Source: Anaerolineales bacterium
GTDB lineage: Bacteria; Chloroflexota; Anaerolineae; Anaerolineales; Villigracilaceae
NCBI GenBank assembly: GCA_024710905.1
Contig: JANJTV010000023.1
Coordinates: 1-32,571, forward strand
DNA length: 32,571 nucleotides
Direction: 5' to 3'
Below the pieces are notes generated by a model. The model was not told the origin of the DNA. It saw only the letters and a list, made by a program, of their open reading frames with translations, and ran no database searches. Each line of letters opens with the position of its first letter. Positions within the stretch are counted from its first letter, which is position 1. Shown here one piece after another: positions 1-7,298 of this stretch. The translations under genes were made by a program, and so were the position numbers.

Positions 1-132
1 CCCCAGCTACTGATTAACTTTATCAATCAGGAACCCGACGCCCCAAGGGATTTACACGAATAAGGCCGTTCGCACCAAGCCATCATCAACCTGGCCAACA
101 GCCTGATCGACTGGGTCAACCAGCAGCATCCC
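1..132 (+). pseudogene. Interrupted upstream part of UvrD-type helicase gene
   Basis: Frame 1 is open from the window edge but meets TAA at 61-63, then continues without a stop into the helicase C-terminal half. The residues after the stop read GRSHQAIINLANSLI, which looks like the conserved motif IV region of UvrD/PcrA/Rep helicases (usually N-[YG]-R-S-x-x-I-x-x-x-A-N). The stop therefore falls inside a conserved block, where a natural terminus is not expected. A single substitution, for example TCA to TAA, would produce it. It could be a real nonsense mutation or an assembly error, and the window cannot distinguish these. The gene begins upstream of the window. Confidence 0.6.
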
Positions 133-1344
133 GTGCCGGAATGTCGCGACGCCCTGACCAGACCCCACATCAAGCCCACCGGGGCAGGCGACCCCCAGCC
201 GAATCCCGCCATGGATGAGCGGGGCATCCGCCTCAACCTGAAAAAACACACCCCCGAAAGCGAAGTCCAGGCCGTGGTCGATTCGATCGAACAGTGGCTG
301 CCCGAAAACAGCGACCAGACCATCGCCGTGCTCGTACCGCGTAACACCGGTGGCGTGGAAGTGGTGGAAGAGCTTAAAAAACGCAAAATCGAATACGTTG
401 AACTGACCAACAGCAGCAACAGCACCCGCATGGCTGCCGGAGCGCTCGCCAACGTACTTGCCTACCTGGCCGACCCCTCCTCGCCTGCCAAGCTCTCCAG
501 AACCTACCAGGTCTGGCGGAGGGCCTGGCGCGACGACGACGGCTTTAAGGGGCTGTATACTCACGTCAGTGACCTGGTTCGCAGGGTCAAACAGGTGGAG
601 GACTACCTCTTCCCGGCCGGGGAACAGCCCGATGACTGGCTGGCCGGCCTGCGGAAGTCCGAACCCGCGGAGGCGCTCACAGAGTTGGAGGCGTTCCGGG
701 AGGTGGTTCGCCGCTGGCAGGGCACCACCTTGCTCCCCATCGACCAGATGGTGTTGACCCTGGCCCAGGAACTCTTCACCGAACCCGCCGATCTGGCCCT
801 GGCCCACAAGCTGGCGCTGGTGCTGCGCCAGGCCGCCAACGACCACCGCGACTGGCGCCTGCCGGAACTGACCGCCGAACTGGGGGTAATCGCCAAGAAC
901 GAGCGCAGATTCATTGGCTTTTCTGCCGATGACAGCGGCTTCAACTCGGAGAGCCACAAAGGTAAAGTGGTGGTGACGACCATGCACAAGGCCAAGGGCC
1001 TGGAGTGGGACCGCGTATACCTGATGTCGGTCAATAATTATGATTTCCCTTCTCTTCAGCCGTTTGACAACTATATTTCCGAAAAATGGTTCGTGCGTGG
1101 CAGCCTTAACCTGGAAGCCGAGGCGCTGGCCCAACTGGAGGCGCTGGTGAATGGCACCGAATTTGACTGGTATGAGGAAGGCCTCGCCACGCAGCGTGCC
1201 CGGGTCGATTACGTCCGTGAGCGGCTGCGGCTGTTCTATGTGGCCATCACCCGCGCCCGGCGGGAACTGTTGGTCAGCTGGAACACTGGCCGCCGCGGCG
1301 ACGCCCAGCCCAGCCTGCCCTTGCAAGCACTGGCAGGCAAGTAA
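133..1344 (+). CDS. UvrD/PcrA/Rep-type DNA helicase, C-terminal half
   Basis: This is the C-terminal region of a superfamily 1A 3'-5' DNA helicase, an ATP-driven translocase used in repair and replication restart. Motif V is clear near residues 283-297 (TMHKAKGLEWDRVYL), where the TMHxxKGLEW core contacts ssDNA. Motif VI is present near the C-terminus (RLRLFYVAITRARREL), including the arginine finger region. The Walker A and Walker B motifs would lie upstream of the window. I give the first in-frame GTG (133) after the nonsense codon; ATG 211 is another possible restart. Neither would give a functional helicase without the N-terminal ATPase lobe, so this is either a decayed gene or one split by a sequence error at 61-63. 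It ends 104 bp before the next gene, which has its own promoter. Family assignment is secure; PcrA, Rep and other UvrD subgroups cannot be separated. Confidence 0.8.
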   Translation: MPECRDALTRPHIKPTGAGDPQPNPAMDERGIRLNLKKHTPESEVQAVVDSIEQWLPENSDQTIAVLVPRNTGGVEVVEELKKRKIEYVELTNSSNSTRMAAGALANVLAYLADPSSPAKLSRTYQVWRRAWRDDDGFKGLYTHVSDLVRRVKQVEDYLFPAGEQPDDWLAGLRKSEPAEALTELEAFREVVRRWQGTTLLPIDQMVLTLAQELFTEPADLALAHKLALVLRQAANDHRDWRLPELTAELGVIAKNERRFIGFSADDSGFNSESHKGKVVVTTMHKAKGLEWDRVYLMSVNNYDFPSLQPFDNYISEKWFVRGSLNLEAEALAQLEALVNGTEFDWYEEGLATQRARVDYVRERLRLFYVAITRARRELLVSWNTGRRGDAQPSLPLQALAGK

Positions 1345-1372
1345 CCATTCAGGCAGCATATAGCATCGGCGT

Positions 1373-1400
1373 TTGTTTTTTTAACAAAACCCCCTATAAT
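1373..1400 (+). promoter_or_regulatory. Sigma-70-like promoter of DUF2652 gene
   Basis: TTGTTT at 1373-1378 and a perfect TATAAT at 1395-1400 are separated by 16 nt. The start codon of the next gene is at 1449, preceded by a GAAAGGA ribosome binding site, so the predicted 5' UTR is about 42 nt. Sequence evidence only. Confidence 0.6.
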
Positions 1401-1448
1401 GTATCTAACTAATCCAATTTTCCGTCCCTGCAGGGGAAAGGACAACCA

Positions 1449-2558
1449 ATGCAAGGCTACCTGGTCATTGCTGACCTGACTGGTTACACGTACTTCCTGG
1501 CCCATTCGGAGCTCGAACACGCCCAGGACATCTTAAATACCGTCATGAATACCCTGACTGCAAGCCTGGGACAGGGTCTGGTGATCTCCAAGCTGGAAGG
1601 GGATGCCATCCTGACGTATGCGCCAGAACGCCACCTGCAAAGCGGCCATTCCTTGCTCGATCTGGTTGAATCAACCTATGTGCGCTTCCGCAAGGAACGT
1701 GACAACATGCAGGCTAGCACCACCTGTACCTGTAAGGCCTGCAAAAACATCCCTACCCTGGATTTAAAGTTCTTCATCCATCATGGCGAGTTCCTGCTGG
1801 TAAAGATTGCGGGTGGGCTGGAATTGAGCGGGCCGGATGTCATCCTGATCCATCGCCTGCTGAAGAATGACTCCAGCAAGCAGGCCGGGCTGGACGCCTA
1901 TATCCTGTTTACACACCAGGCGCTGGATGCCATGCAATTGCGGGAGTTTGGCGCGGGACTGACGCACGCCGAGGAACTGTATGAACACCTGGGGAAAGTC
2001 TCGGTCTGCCTGCATGACCTGCGCCCGGTCTGGGACCGTGACCGCACCCGCATCAACCACCGTATCCTGCCGGATGAACATGCCGGGGTGGTCAGCGAAA
2101 TCACCCTGCCCGTATCGCAGGCCACCGCCTGGGACATCATCACCAGTCCCGAATCACGCCTGAAATTCATGCAAGCCACCTCCATGGAAGTCAGCGAAAA
2201 AAGCAACGGACGCATCCAGGCCGGAGCAACCTATCATTGCTCACACGGAGGCAATGAAACACTTCAATACATCCTGGACTGGAACCCGGTGAATTACCTG
2301 ACCACACGAGATACTGTCATGCGCCTGCTGGGCGCGCCAGTGTTCATGACCACCACTTTTTCGTTGCACCCGGCCCCAGATGGTCAAACCACCACCCAAA
2401 TTGTCATGAGCAAACCTACCAGCCCCAACCCGGCCTCCCAGTGGCTGGCTGGCCTGCTATGGGTAATGATATTTAAAAAATCGATACTAACCAGTTTTGA
2501 GGAGCAGGGTTTCCCGGCCATGAGAGAAATTGCCCGGGAAAGACTTACGCAGGATTAA
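1449..2558 (+). CDS. DUF2652 (nucleotide cyclase-like) - SRPBCC fusion protein
   Basis: The protein has 369 residues and two domains. Residues 1 to about 200 resemble DUF2652, a relative of class III nucleotide cyclases. DLTGYT (D9) corresponds to the first metal-binding motif. KLEGD (K48, D52) corresponds to the adenine-selecting Lys and second metal Asp. The segment SGPDVILIHRLLK (128-139) aligns with the cyclase V-N-x-x-x-R motif, but the transition-state Asn is Ile132 while Arg136 is kept. A C-x-C-x2-C cluster lies at residues 93-98. Residues from about 215 to the end resemble an SRPBCC (START-like) ligand-binding domain. No signal peptide is visible, so it is probably cytoplasmic. It is monocistronic, with its own promoter and terminator. 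I infer a ligand-sensing or degenerate cyclase role; catalysis is unproven and doubtful. The start is supported by GAAAGGA about 6 nt upstream. Confidence 0.8.
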   Translation: MQGYLVIADLTGYTYFLAHSELEHAQDILNTVMNTLTASLGQGLVISKLEGDAILTYAPERHLQSGHSLLDLVESTYVRFRKERDNMQASTTCTCKACKNIPTLDLKFFIHHGEFLLVKIAGGLELSGPDVILIHRLLKNDSSKQAGLDAYILFTHQALDAMQLREFGAGLTHAEELYEHLGKVSVCLHDLRPVWDRDRTRINHRILPDEHAGVVSEITLPVSQATAWDIITSPESRLKFMQATSMEVSEKSNGRIQAGATYHCSHGGNETLQYILDWNPVNYLTTRDTVMRLLGAPVFMTTTFSLHPAPDGQTTTQIVMSKPTSPNPASQWLAGLLWVMIFKKSILTSFEEQGFPAMREIARERLTQD

Positions 2559-2580
2559 GAAAAGAAAACCCCCTGGCAAT

Positions 2581-2606
2581 AAAAAATCCCCGCTCGGGGA
2601 TTTTTT
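2581..2606. terminator. Bidirectional intrinsic terminator
   Basis: An 11-bp perfect stem (2581-2591 with 2596-2606) closes a GCTC tetraloop. It has A-rich and T-rich flanks on the two sides, so it can terminate both the plus-strand DUF2652 gene and the convergent STAS gene. The T tract runs on past 2606, and the STAS stop codon lies only 7 nt away. Confidence 0.9.
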
Positions 2607-2612
2607 ATTTTT

Positions 2613-2951
2613 TTATTTCAGGCTTGCCAGGGCCGAGTCCAGGTCATCGAAGATTGGAATCACACCGCCGATCCCGGTCAGCACCAGCACATCCTTGACC
2701 TTGGTGACGGGGGCTACCAACAGCAATTTTCCGCCCCGGCTGGCGACGGACTTGGCAGTCACCACCAGCAGGCGAATGCCTAGCGACGACATATACTCCA
2801 CGCCGGAAAGATCCACCAGCACATTTAGTTTATCCCCGGAGGCATGTCCGGCAAAACGGGTTTCGATCTGGCCTGCACCAACCACATCCAATTTCCCGGT
2901 GAGCGCCATCAGGCGGGTGTTACTGTTCAACTCGGAATAGGTGAGTTCCAT
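2613..2951 (-). CDS. STAS-domain protein (anti-sigma factor antagonist type)
   Basis: A 112-residue stand-alone STAS domain, the fold of SpoIIAA/RsbV proteins that bind an anti-sigma kinase and are switched by serine phosphorylation. The core reads VDLSGVEYMSSLGIRLL (46-62); Ser56 sits where the phosphorylated Ser of SpoIIAA lies, while the preceding Asp of that family is Ser here. Start is supported by AGGAG on the minus strand 5-9 nt before the ATG. No cognate RsbW-like kinase, PP2C phosphatase or sigma factor is encoded in the window, so it is an orphan component. It is divergent from the BTAD regulator gene and convergent with the DUF2652 gene. Family call is good; the partner is unknown. 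Confidence 0.88.
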   Translation of the reverse strand: MELTYSELNSNTRLMALTGKLDVVGAGQIETRFAGHASGDKLNVLVDLSGVEYMSSLGIRLLVVTAKSVASRGGKLLLVAPVTKVKDVLVLTGIGGVIPIFDDLDSALASLK

Positions 2952-2978
2952 CGGTATCTCCTAACAATGTATGCCCCC

Positions 2979-2984
2979 ATTATA
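2979..2984 (-). promoter_or_regulatory. Candidate -10 box of the STAS gene
   Basis: The minus strand reads TATAAT here, 27 nt upstream of the STAS start codon. A weak TTAACC -35-like element lies 19 nt further upstream (3004-3009). The 117-bp gap between the two divergent genes thus carries back-to-back promoters. Confidence 0.5.
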
Positions 2985-3056
2985 GTGATATTTCAGCACA
3001 TCAGGTTAACGAATTGTTATCGGCTTCGGTTCTACCCATTGCAGACAAAATCGCAA

Positions 3057-3062
3057 TATAAT
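3057..3062 (+). promoter_or_regulatory. -10 box of BTAD regulator, possibly leaderless
   Basis: A perfect TATAAT ends 6 nt before ATG 3069. With the usual 6-7 nt spacing, transcription would begin at or beside the A of the start codon. No Shine-Dalgarno sequence precedes this ATG, which fits a leaderless transcript. No good -35 is seen at the usual distance. If ATG 3090 were used instead, the transcript would have a short leader. Confidence 0.45.
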
Positions 3063-3068
3063 TTCCGT

Positions 3069-6000
3069 ATGCAGTCCCCTCCAGCGCCGATGCGAATCCT
3101 GTTGTTAGGCGAAGTACGCCTAGAATATGGGGGAAAAGTCATTCAGGTTCCTCTACGCGAGAGTTTGCAACGCCTTTTGGTACGATTATCCCTTCAACCC
3201 GGGACTCCCCATTCGCGTAAATCGCTGGCTTTCTCGATCTGGCCCGATCAGGGCGAAACAGAAGCCCTTTCCAATCTACGCCGCCACCTTTATTTGATTC
3301 GCACATCCCTTCCTGATTCGGCCCAGGAATTATTGCAGGTTACGCCTCAGACGGTTTCCTGGGTTGATTCTGCTGATATCTGGGTCGACGTGTGTGCGTT
3401 TGAACGCGAAAGCGACGATATCAATGGGCTCGAACAGATTGCAGGTCTGTATCGGGGGGACCTGGCTGTTGGGGTTGATACGGACGAGTTGATTATCGTT
3501 CGCCGTGAAGAACTGCGAAATCGGTATCTGACCGTGCTCAAGAAACTGGTTCAAACCTGTATGGATCAAGGTCAGTTGGAACGCGCCTTGAATTGGTCAC
3601 GCAAACTGACCGCTCAGGATCCCTGGGACGAAGAATCTGTCCGGCTGGAGATGACCATAGAAGCCCTGACGGGCAACCGCGGGGCGGCGATTGCCACCTA
3701 TCAAACCTTGACAAGAGAATTGGAACAAGAGCTCGGTACCCAGCCAATGCCCGAGACCATGGCCGTGTATCGCGATATCCTGAACAACCGTCTACTTCGC
3801 CCGGCGCCTCTCCAAAAACCTGCATCGGCGACGGGTTTCATCAGCCGTACACATGAACTGGAACAACTTTCCGGCTTACTGGAAGGATTGAAGAACGGTC
3901 AAGGAAAAATTGCTTTCATTTCTGGCGATGCCGGAGTGGGGAAAACATCTCTGGTACGCGAGGCTCTGCGTCGATATCGGGATGCATCCGAAGAAAATAC
4001 AATGCGACTGTTTTGGGGACACTGCCAGCCTCCGGCGGCCGACAGACCTCTGCATCCTTATGCACCCTGGCGTCAGATCGTTTCGGCCGCAGCGCCGCTC
4101 CTGGCCCGAGGCCAGGAGGTCCCGCCGGAGTGGCTTAACCGATTGCTGCCACTTGCGCCCGATTTGAGCCTGTTGCGTCCTGGCCTGATGACTCCATCCT
4201 TACCAGATGCCCAAGCGCTGCGCGCATCCCTGCGCCAGGGATTAAACTATCTGGCCATCTCGCACCCTTTGGTTCTGGTGATTGAAGATCTACATTGGGT
4301 CGATCCTGCTTCCCTGGACCTGCTCGAAGAAATCGCCGATTCCTGCCAGTCCCTGCCCTTGCTCCTGCTGGTGACCCACAGGGTGAATGAACTTTCCTTG
4401 GAAGTTGTCAATGTCAAGCGCGCTTTACGCCGCCAACGCATCACACAGGAGCTCCACCTGCAGATGTTTACCACCGGTGAATCGCGTGATTATCTCGAAC
4501 ATGCCCTGAAAAGAGAAATTCCTGCGCACCTGCTGGATGAGATCATCCGGTATGCCCAAGGGTTGCCGTTATTATTGCGCGAGGCGGTCGAAAGCCTTCG
4601 CAAGAGTCAACGATTACAAGCTCCAGACCAGGCCTTGCCCACCCTGCAAGGATCGATTACTCACCGTTTTCAGCAATTGGACCTGTCTGCGCGGCGAATG
4701 CTGGAAGCAGCAGCAGTCCTCGGCCTTTCCTTCTCCGACAGCGAACTGCGCAACCTGCTCACCTGGTCACCTGGCACGTACGGTTCTGTTCTGGATGGAT
4801 TGCAGGCGCAACACTTCTTGATGGAAGCAATTCCATCCGGCCAGGATGATTTCACCTTTCCTCACCAATTAATCCATCAAATCATCCTCACAGAGATTGA
4901 TCCAACCAGGCTCACTGAGTTGCATACGGATGCTGCAAAGGTTATGGAAACCCTTTATCAGGGCAAGGTCGGATATGCATCAGAAATCGCCGTTCACTAC
5001 GAGGCTGCTTCGCAGCCAATTCCAGCAGCACGTTTCTGGTTAAAGCATGCCCAGGAAATGAACGATATCGCGGCCTTTGAACAGGCCATCGAAGCGATCA
5101 ATCACGCGGATTCGCTCCTGCCAGAGCGAGACTCTCATGAAGCCCGAGAGGTGATGGCACTTTCTTCCTTGCTGGTCGGGGTCATCGCCCATTATCGGGG
5201 TGAGACGGAAAAAGCCCTGGCGTTGCTCACTGAGTCACTGATCCTGTGCAAGGAATTTGAAAGGCTGCAAATCGAAGTGCTGGTCCGGCAGGCGTATGTT
5301 CTGTATACCTGCGACCGTTACCTGGATTCGTATCAGGCAGCGACCCAGGCATTAGACCTGGCCAGTTTCCTGGGCGATCCGGCAGCCATCGTGCGGTCCC
5401 TGAATATTCGCGGGATCAGTGCGCTGATGCTCGGTCGCACTCGAGAGGCGATCGATGATCTGCGCCGTGCAGTAGCCGGTTCCAGCGGACCTTCTTCAGA
5501 GATGGTACAAAGTTTAAACCACTTGGGCACAGCCCTGGTGTTTGTCCAGGAATATCCAGCGGCTTCTGAAACACTGATCCAGACCGTGGATCTGGCTCGG
5601 AAAGGCGGTTTGAAACGTCTTGAGGCGGCAGCCCTGACCATGCTCGGGCAAATATCGCTCAATTGCGGTCGCTATGAAGAATCCATACGGATGTATTCTG
5701 AGTCCATCGAGGTAGCCGGAACCTCCTACCTGCCAGGAATGTGGGGCAAATATGCCGGACGCGGGTTGGCATTTTTCCGCTCGGGGGATATCCCTTCAGC
5801 CAGTAAGGATTTTAAACAGGGTTTGGATGTTTCATTACAGGTTAACAGCCTGTATGGACAGCTATTGATGCAGACATACCTGAATATGATCTCGCTGGCG
5901 CAGGTTCAGCTTCCAACCTTTTCTTTGAACCAAATCGAGAGTCGGGCGGGTGAGGCGAAAATACCTGCAGTGGTAGCCTTGTGCGCCAATATTCGCGGAC

Positions 6001-6515
6001 AGGGTTGGCGGCTGTTAGGTGATATTGAACAGGCAAGGGCAGCCCATCACCTCTGCTTGCAAGCCTCCCTTGAAACCAATGTGCCAACTTTTATTCTGGA
6101 AGCGCGCATCCAGCTAATGTACGATCAGTTGTTGTTTCGTCCAGAACCTGCATTGATCACAGAATTGGATGGACTCCTGGCTGAGGCACAAGCGGCCGGC
6201 GAGTTGCCAATTCTCGCGCGAGGACTGTTGGTCCGGGGACGATTCACAACCGAAAGATCTGAAGCAAAGGTATTTCTAGAAAAAGGCCTGGCATTGGCCC
6301 GCAGTTTTCCTGATCAGGTATTGCAGGCAGAAGGTCTTTCCCTGCTGGCACGTCAGGAGAAGGAATCCTCCCGGATGCTCGATTATTTATCCGAGGCCGA
6401 AACGGCTGCACGAACATCGTTCGTTCCTCTGCTGCTCTTGCTGGGGGAGATCAATCCCGATCTCGAAGATCTCACTCGTGTACGGCAGATGGTCATAAAT
6501 GCACTTACTAAATAA
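3069..6515 (+). CDS. BTAD (SARP-like) / AAA ATPase / TPR transcriptional regulator
   Basis: A large regulator of about 1148 residues. Residues 8-100 form a winged-helix region starting MRILLLGEVRLEYGG, with the WPD...ALSNLRRHLYLIR pattern typical of SARP-type activators. Residues about 100-250 form the BTAD all-helical domain. An AAA/STAND ATPase follows with Walker A GDAGVGKT near residue 286 and Walker B LVLVIEDLHWVD near 400. The C-terminal ~500 residues are helical repeats of TPR type. Such proteins are ATP-controlled activators that bind direct repeats near promoters. The frame stays open upstream to 2844, but that would overlap the divergent STAS gene, so I prefer ATG 3069 (or 3090). 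The next gene starts 65 bp downstream on the same strand, so the surface-protein block behind it is the likeliest target or co-transcribed partner; this is inference. The inducing signal is unknown. Confidence 0.87.
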   Translation: MQSPPAPMRILLLGEVRLEYGGKVIQVPLRESLQRLLVRLSLQPGTPHSRKSLAFSIWPDQGETEALSNLRRHLYLIRTSLPDSAQELLQVTPQTVSWVDSADIWVDVCAFERESDDINGLEQIAGLYRGDLAVGVDTDELIIVRREELRNRYLTVLKKLVQTCMDQGQLERALNWSRKLTAQDPWDEESVRLEMTIEALTGNRGAAIATYQTLTRELEQELGTQPMPETMAVYRDILNNRLLRPAPLQKPASATGFISRTHELEQLSGLLEGLKNGQGKIAFISGDAGVGKTSLVREALRRYRDASEENTMRLFWGHCQPPAADRPLHPYAPWRQIVSAAAPLLARGQEVPPEWLNRLLPLAPDLSLLRPGLMTPSLPDAQALRASLRQGLNYLAISHPLVLVIEDLHWVDPASLDLLEEIADSCQSLPLLLLVTHRVNELSLEVVNVKRALRRQRITQELHLQMFTTGESRDYLEHALKREIPAHLLDEIIRYAQGLPLLLREAVESLRKSQRLQAPDQALPTLQGSITHRFQQLDLSARRMLEAAAVLGLSFSDSELRNLLTWSPGTYGSVLDGLQAQHFLMEAIPSGQDDFTFPHQLIHQIILTEIDPTRLTELHTDAAKVMETLYQGKVGYASEIAVHYEAASQPIPAARFWLKHAQEMNDIAAFEQAIEAINHADSLLPERDSHEAREVMALSSLLVGVIAHYRGETEKALALLTESLILCKEFERLQIEVLVRQAYVLYTCDRYLDSYQAATQALDLASFLGDPAAIVRSLNIRGISALMLGRTREAIDDLRRAVAGSSGPSSEMVQSLNHLGTALVFVQEYPAASETLIQTVDLARKGGLKRLEAAALTMLGQISLNCGRYEESIRMYSESIEVAGTSYLPGMWGKYAGRGLAFFRSGDIPSASKDFKQGLDVSLQVNSLYGQLLMQTYLNMISLAQVQLPTFSLNQIESRAGEAKIPAVVALCANIRGQGWRLLGDIEQARAAHHLCLQASLETNVPTFILEARIQLMYDQLLFRPEPALITELDGLLAEAQAAGELPILARGLLVRGRFTTERSEAKVFLEKGLALARSFPDQVLQAEGLSLLARQEKESSRMLDYLSEAETAARTSFVPLLLLLGEINPDLEDLTRVRQMVINALTK

Positions 6516-6580
6516 ATCGGCTGGTCAGGGACGTTTCGAGGACGCTCTCTCTGTATCATGGGTGACAGAAGAGGAGAGAT

Positions 6581-7210
6581 ATGTCAAACCACACCTTTTT
6601 TGTCGCCGTTTCAATGTTAATCCTGGCCAGCCTGGCCTGCAGCCTGCCAGGACAGGCAGTTCCCTCACCGGTTGCCCCTGCACCTGAGTCAATTCCCACA
6701 TTTACCTCATCCGTCCAGGACGCTGGGAAATCCACCGAACCACCGGCTCCACCCACGCTGACGCTTGAACCAACTGCCATGCAGCCGCAGGTTCGCGCGC
6801 TGGATCCACGCACCCTTGGGGGTTGTGACATATTTCTCGAAGCGGATTTTCCCAATTCGGTCGGTGCAGCGCCCCTGGCCACCCAGCCGCTTTCGGACAC
6901 CGAAAAGACAGCCTGCCAGTACACCTTTGCCAGTGGGACGATTTTCGCTTCGATCTCCACCAGCCTGCCTGGTCGGGAGGCCTTCGATACAGTGCGCCAG
7001 TTCGATGCCATCTCTGGTGGGACGATTGAACCCATCACCCTGGGGGAAATCGCCCTTTTCAAGGTTTTTGACGAGAACAGGGTCACGCTGGAAGCTGTGT
7101 TGAACGGCTGGTACGTTGTCCTGGATGCTCAAGGCTTTGATCGCAAGCACCTTCTTCTGCTGGCTGAATTGCTGCAAGCCAACCTGATACCCTACGCTAC
7201 CGGGCCATAA
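6581..7210 (+). CDS. Lipoprotein of unknown function
   Basis: A 209-residue predicted lipoprotein. Residues 1-19 form a signal peptide ending in lipobox L-A-S-L-A-C with the lipidated Cys at 20. A Pro/Thr/Ser-rich linker spans about 26-70. The folded C-terminal domain of about 135 residues starts at GGCDIFLEADFP and contains two cysteines (in GGCDIF and ACQYTF) that could form a disulfide. I do not recognise the domain. The start is supported by GAGGAG 5 nt upstream. It is the first gene after the BTAD regulator and the first of five same-strand genes, most of them exported or membrane-anchored, which suggests shared expression. Function unknown. Confidence 0.8.
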   Translation: MSNHTFFVAVSMLILASLACSLPGQAVPSPVAPAPESIPTFTSSVQDAGKSTEPPAPPTLTLEPTAMQPQVRALDPRTLGGCDIFLEADFPNSVGAAPLATQPLSDTEKTACQYTFASGTIFASISTSLPGREAFDTVRQFDAISGGTIEPITLGEIALFKVFDENRVTLEAVLNGWYVVLDAQGFDRKHLLLLAELLQANLIPYATGP

Positions 7211-7221
7211 CCCAAAGAGCG

Positions 7222-7280
7222 AAGAGTCCCCAACATATCCTCTGCGATTTTCACTTTACCCATGAACACCGGGGATTCTT
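7222..7280 (+). other. Intergenic inverted repeat with long loop
   Basis: AAGAGTCCCC (7222-7231) can pair with GGGGATTCTT (7271-7280): 10 bp including one G-U pair, with a 39-nt loop. There is no T tract, so it is not an intrinsic terminator. It ends 18 nt before ATG 7299 and could affect translation or processing of the downstream mRNA. It could also be chance. Confidence 0.35.
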
Positions 7281-7298
7281 GGCTGCCATGAAAAGAGA

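Noticed and set aside
52..1359. A long open frame on the minus strand opposite the helicase
   Set aside because: The plus strand has clear helicase motifs V and VI; the antisense frame has no recognisable domain and reflects codon bias.
2613..2951. A complete partner-switching stress module
   Set aside because: Only the STAS protein is present; no kinase, phosphatase or sigma factor is encoded nearby.
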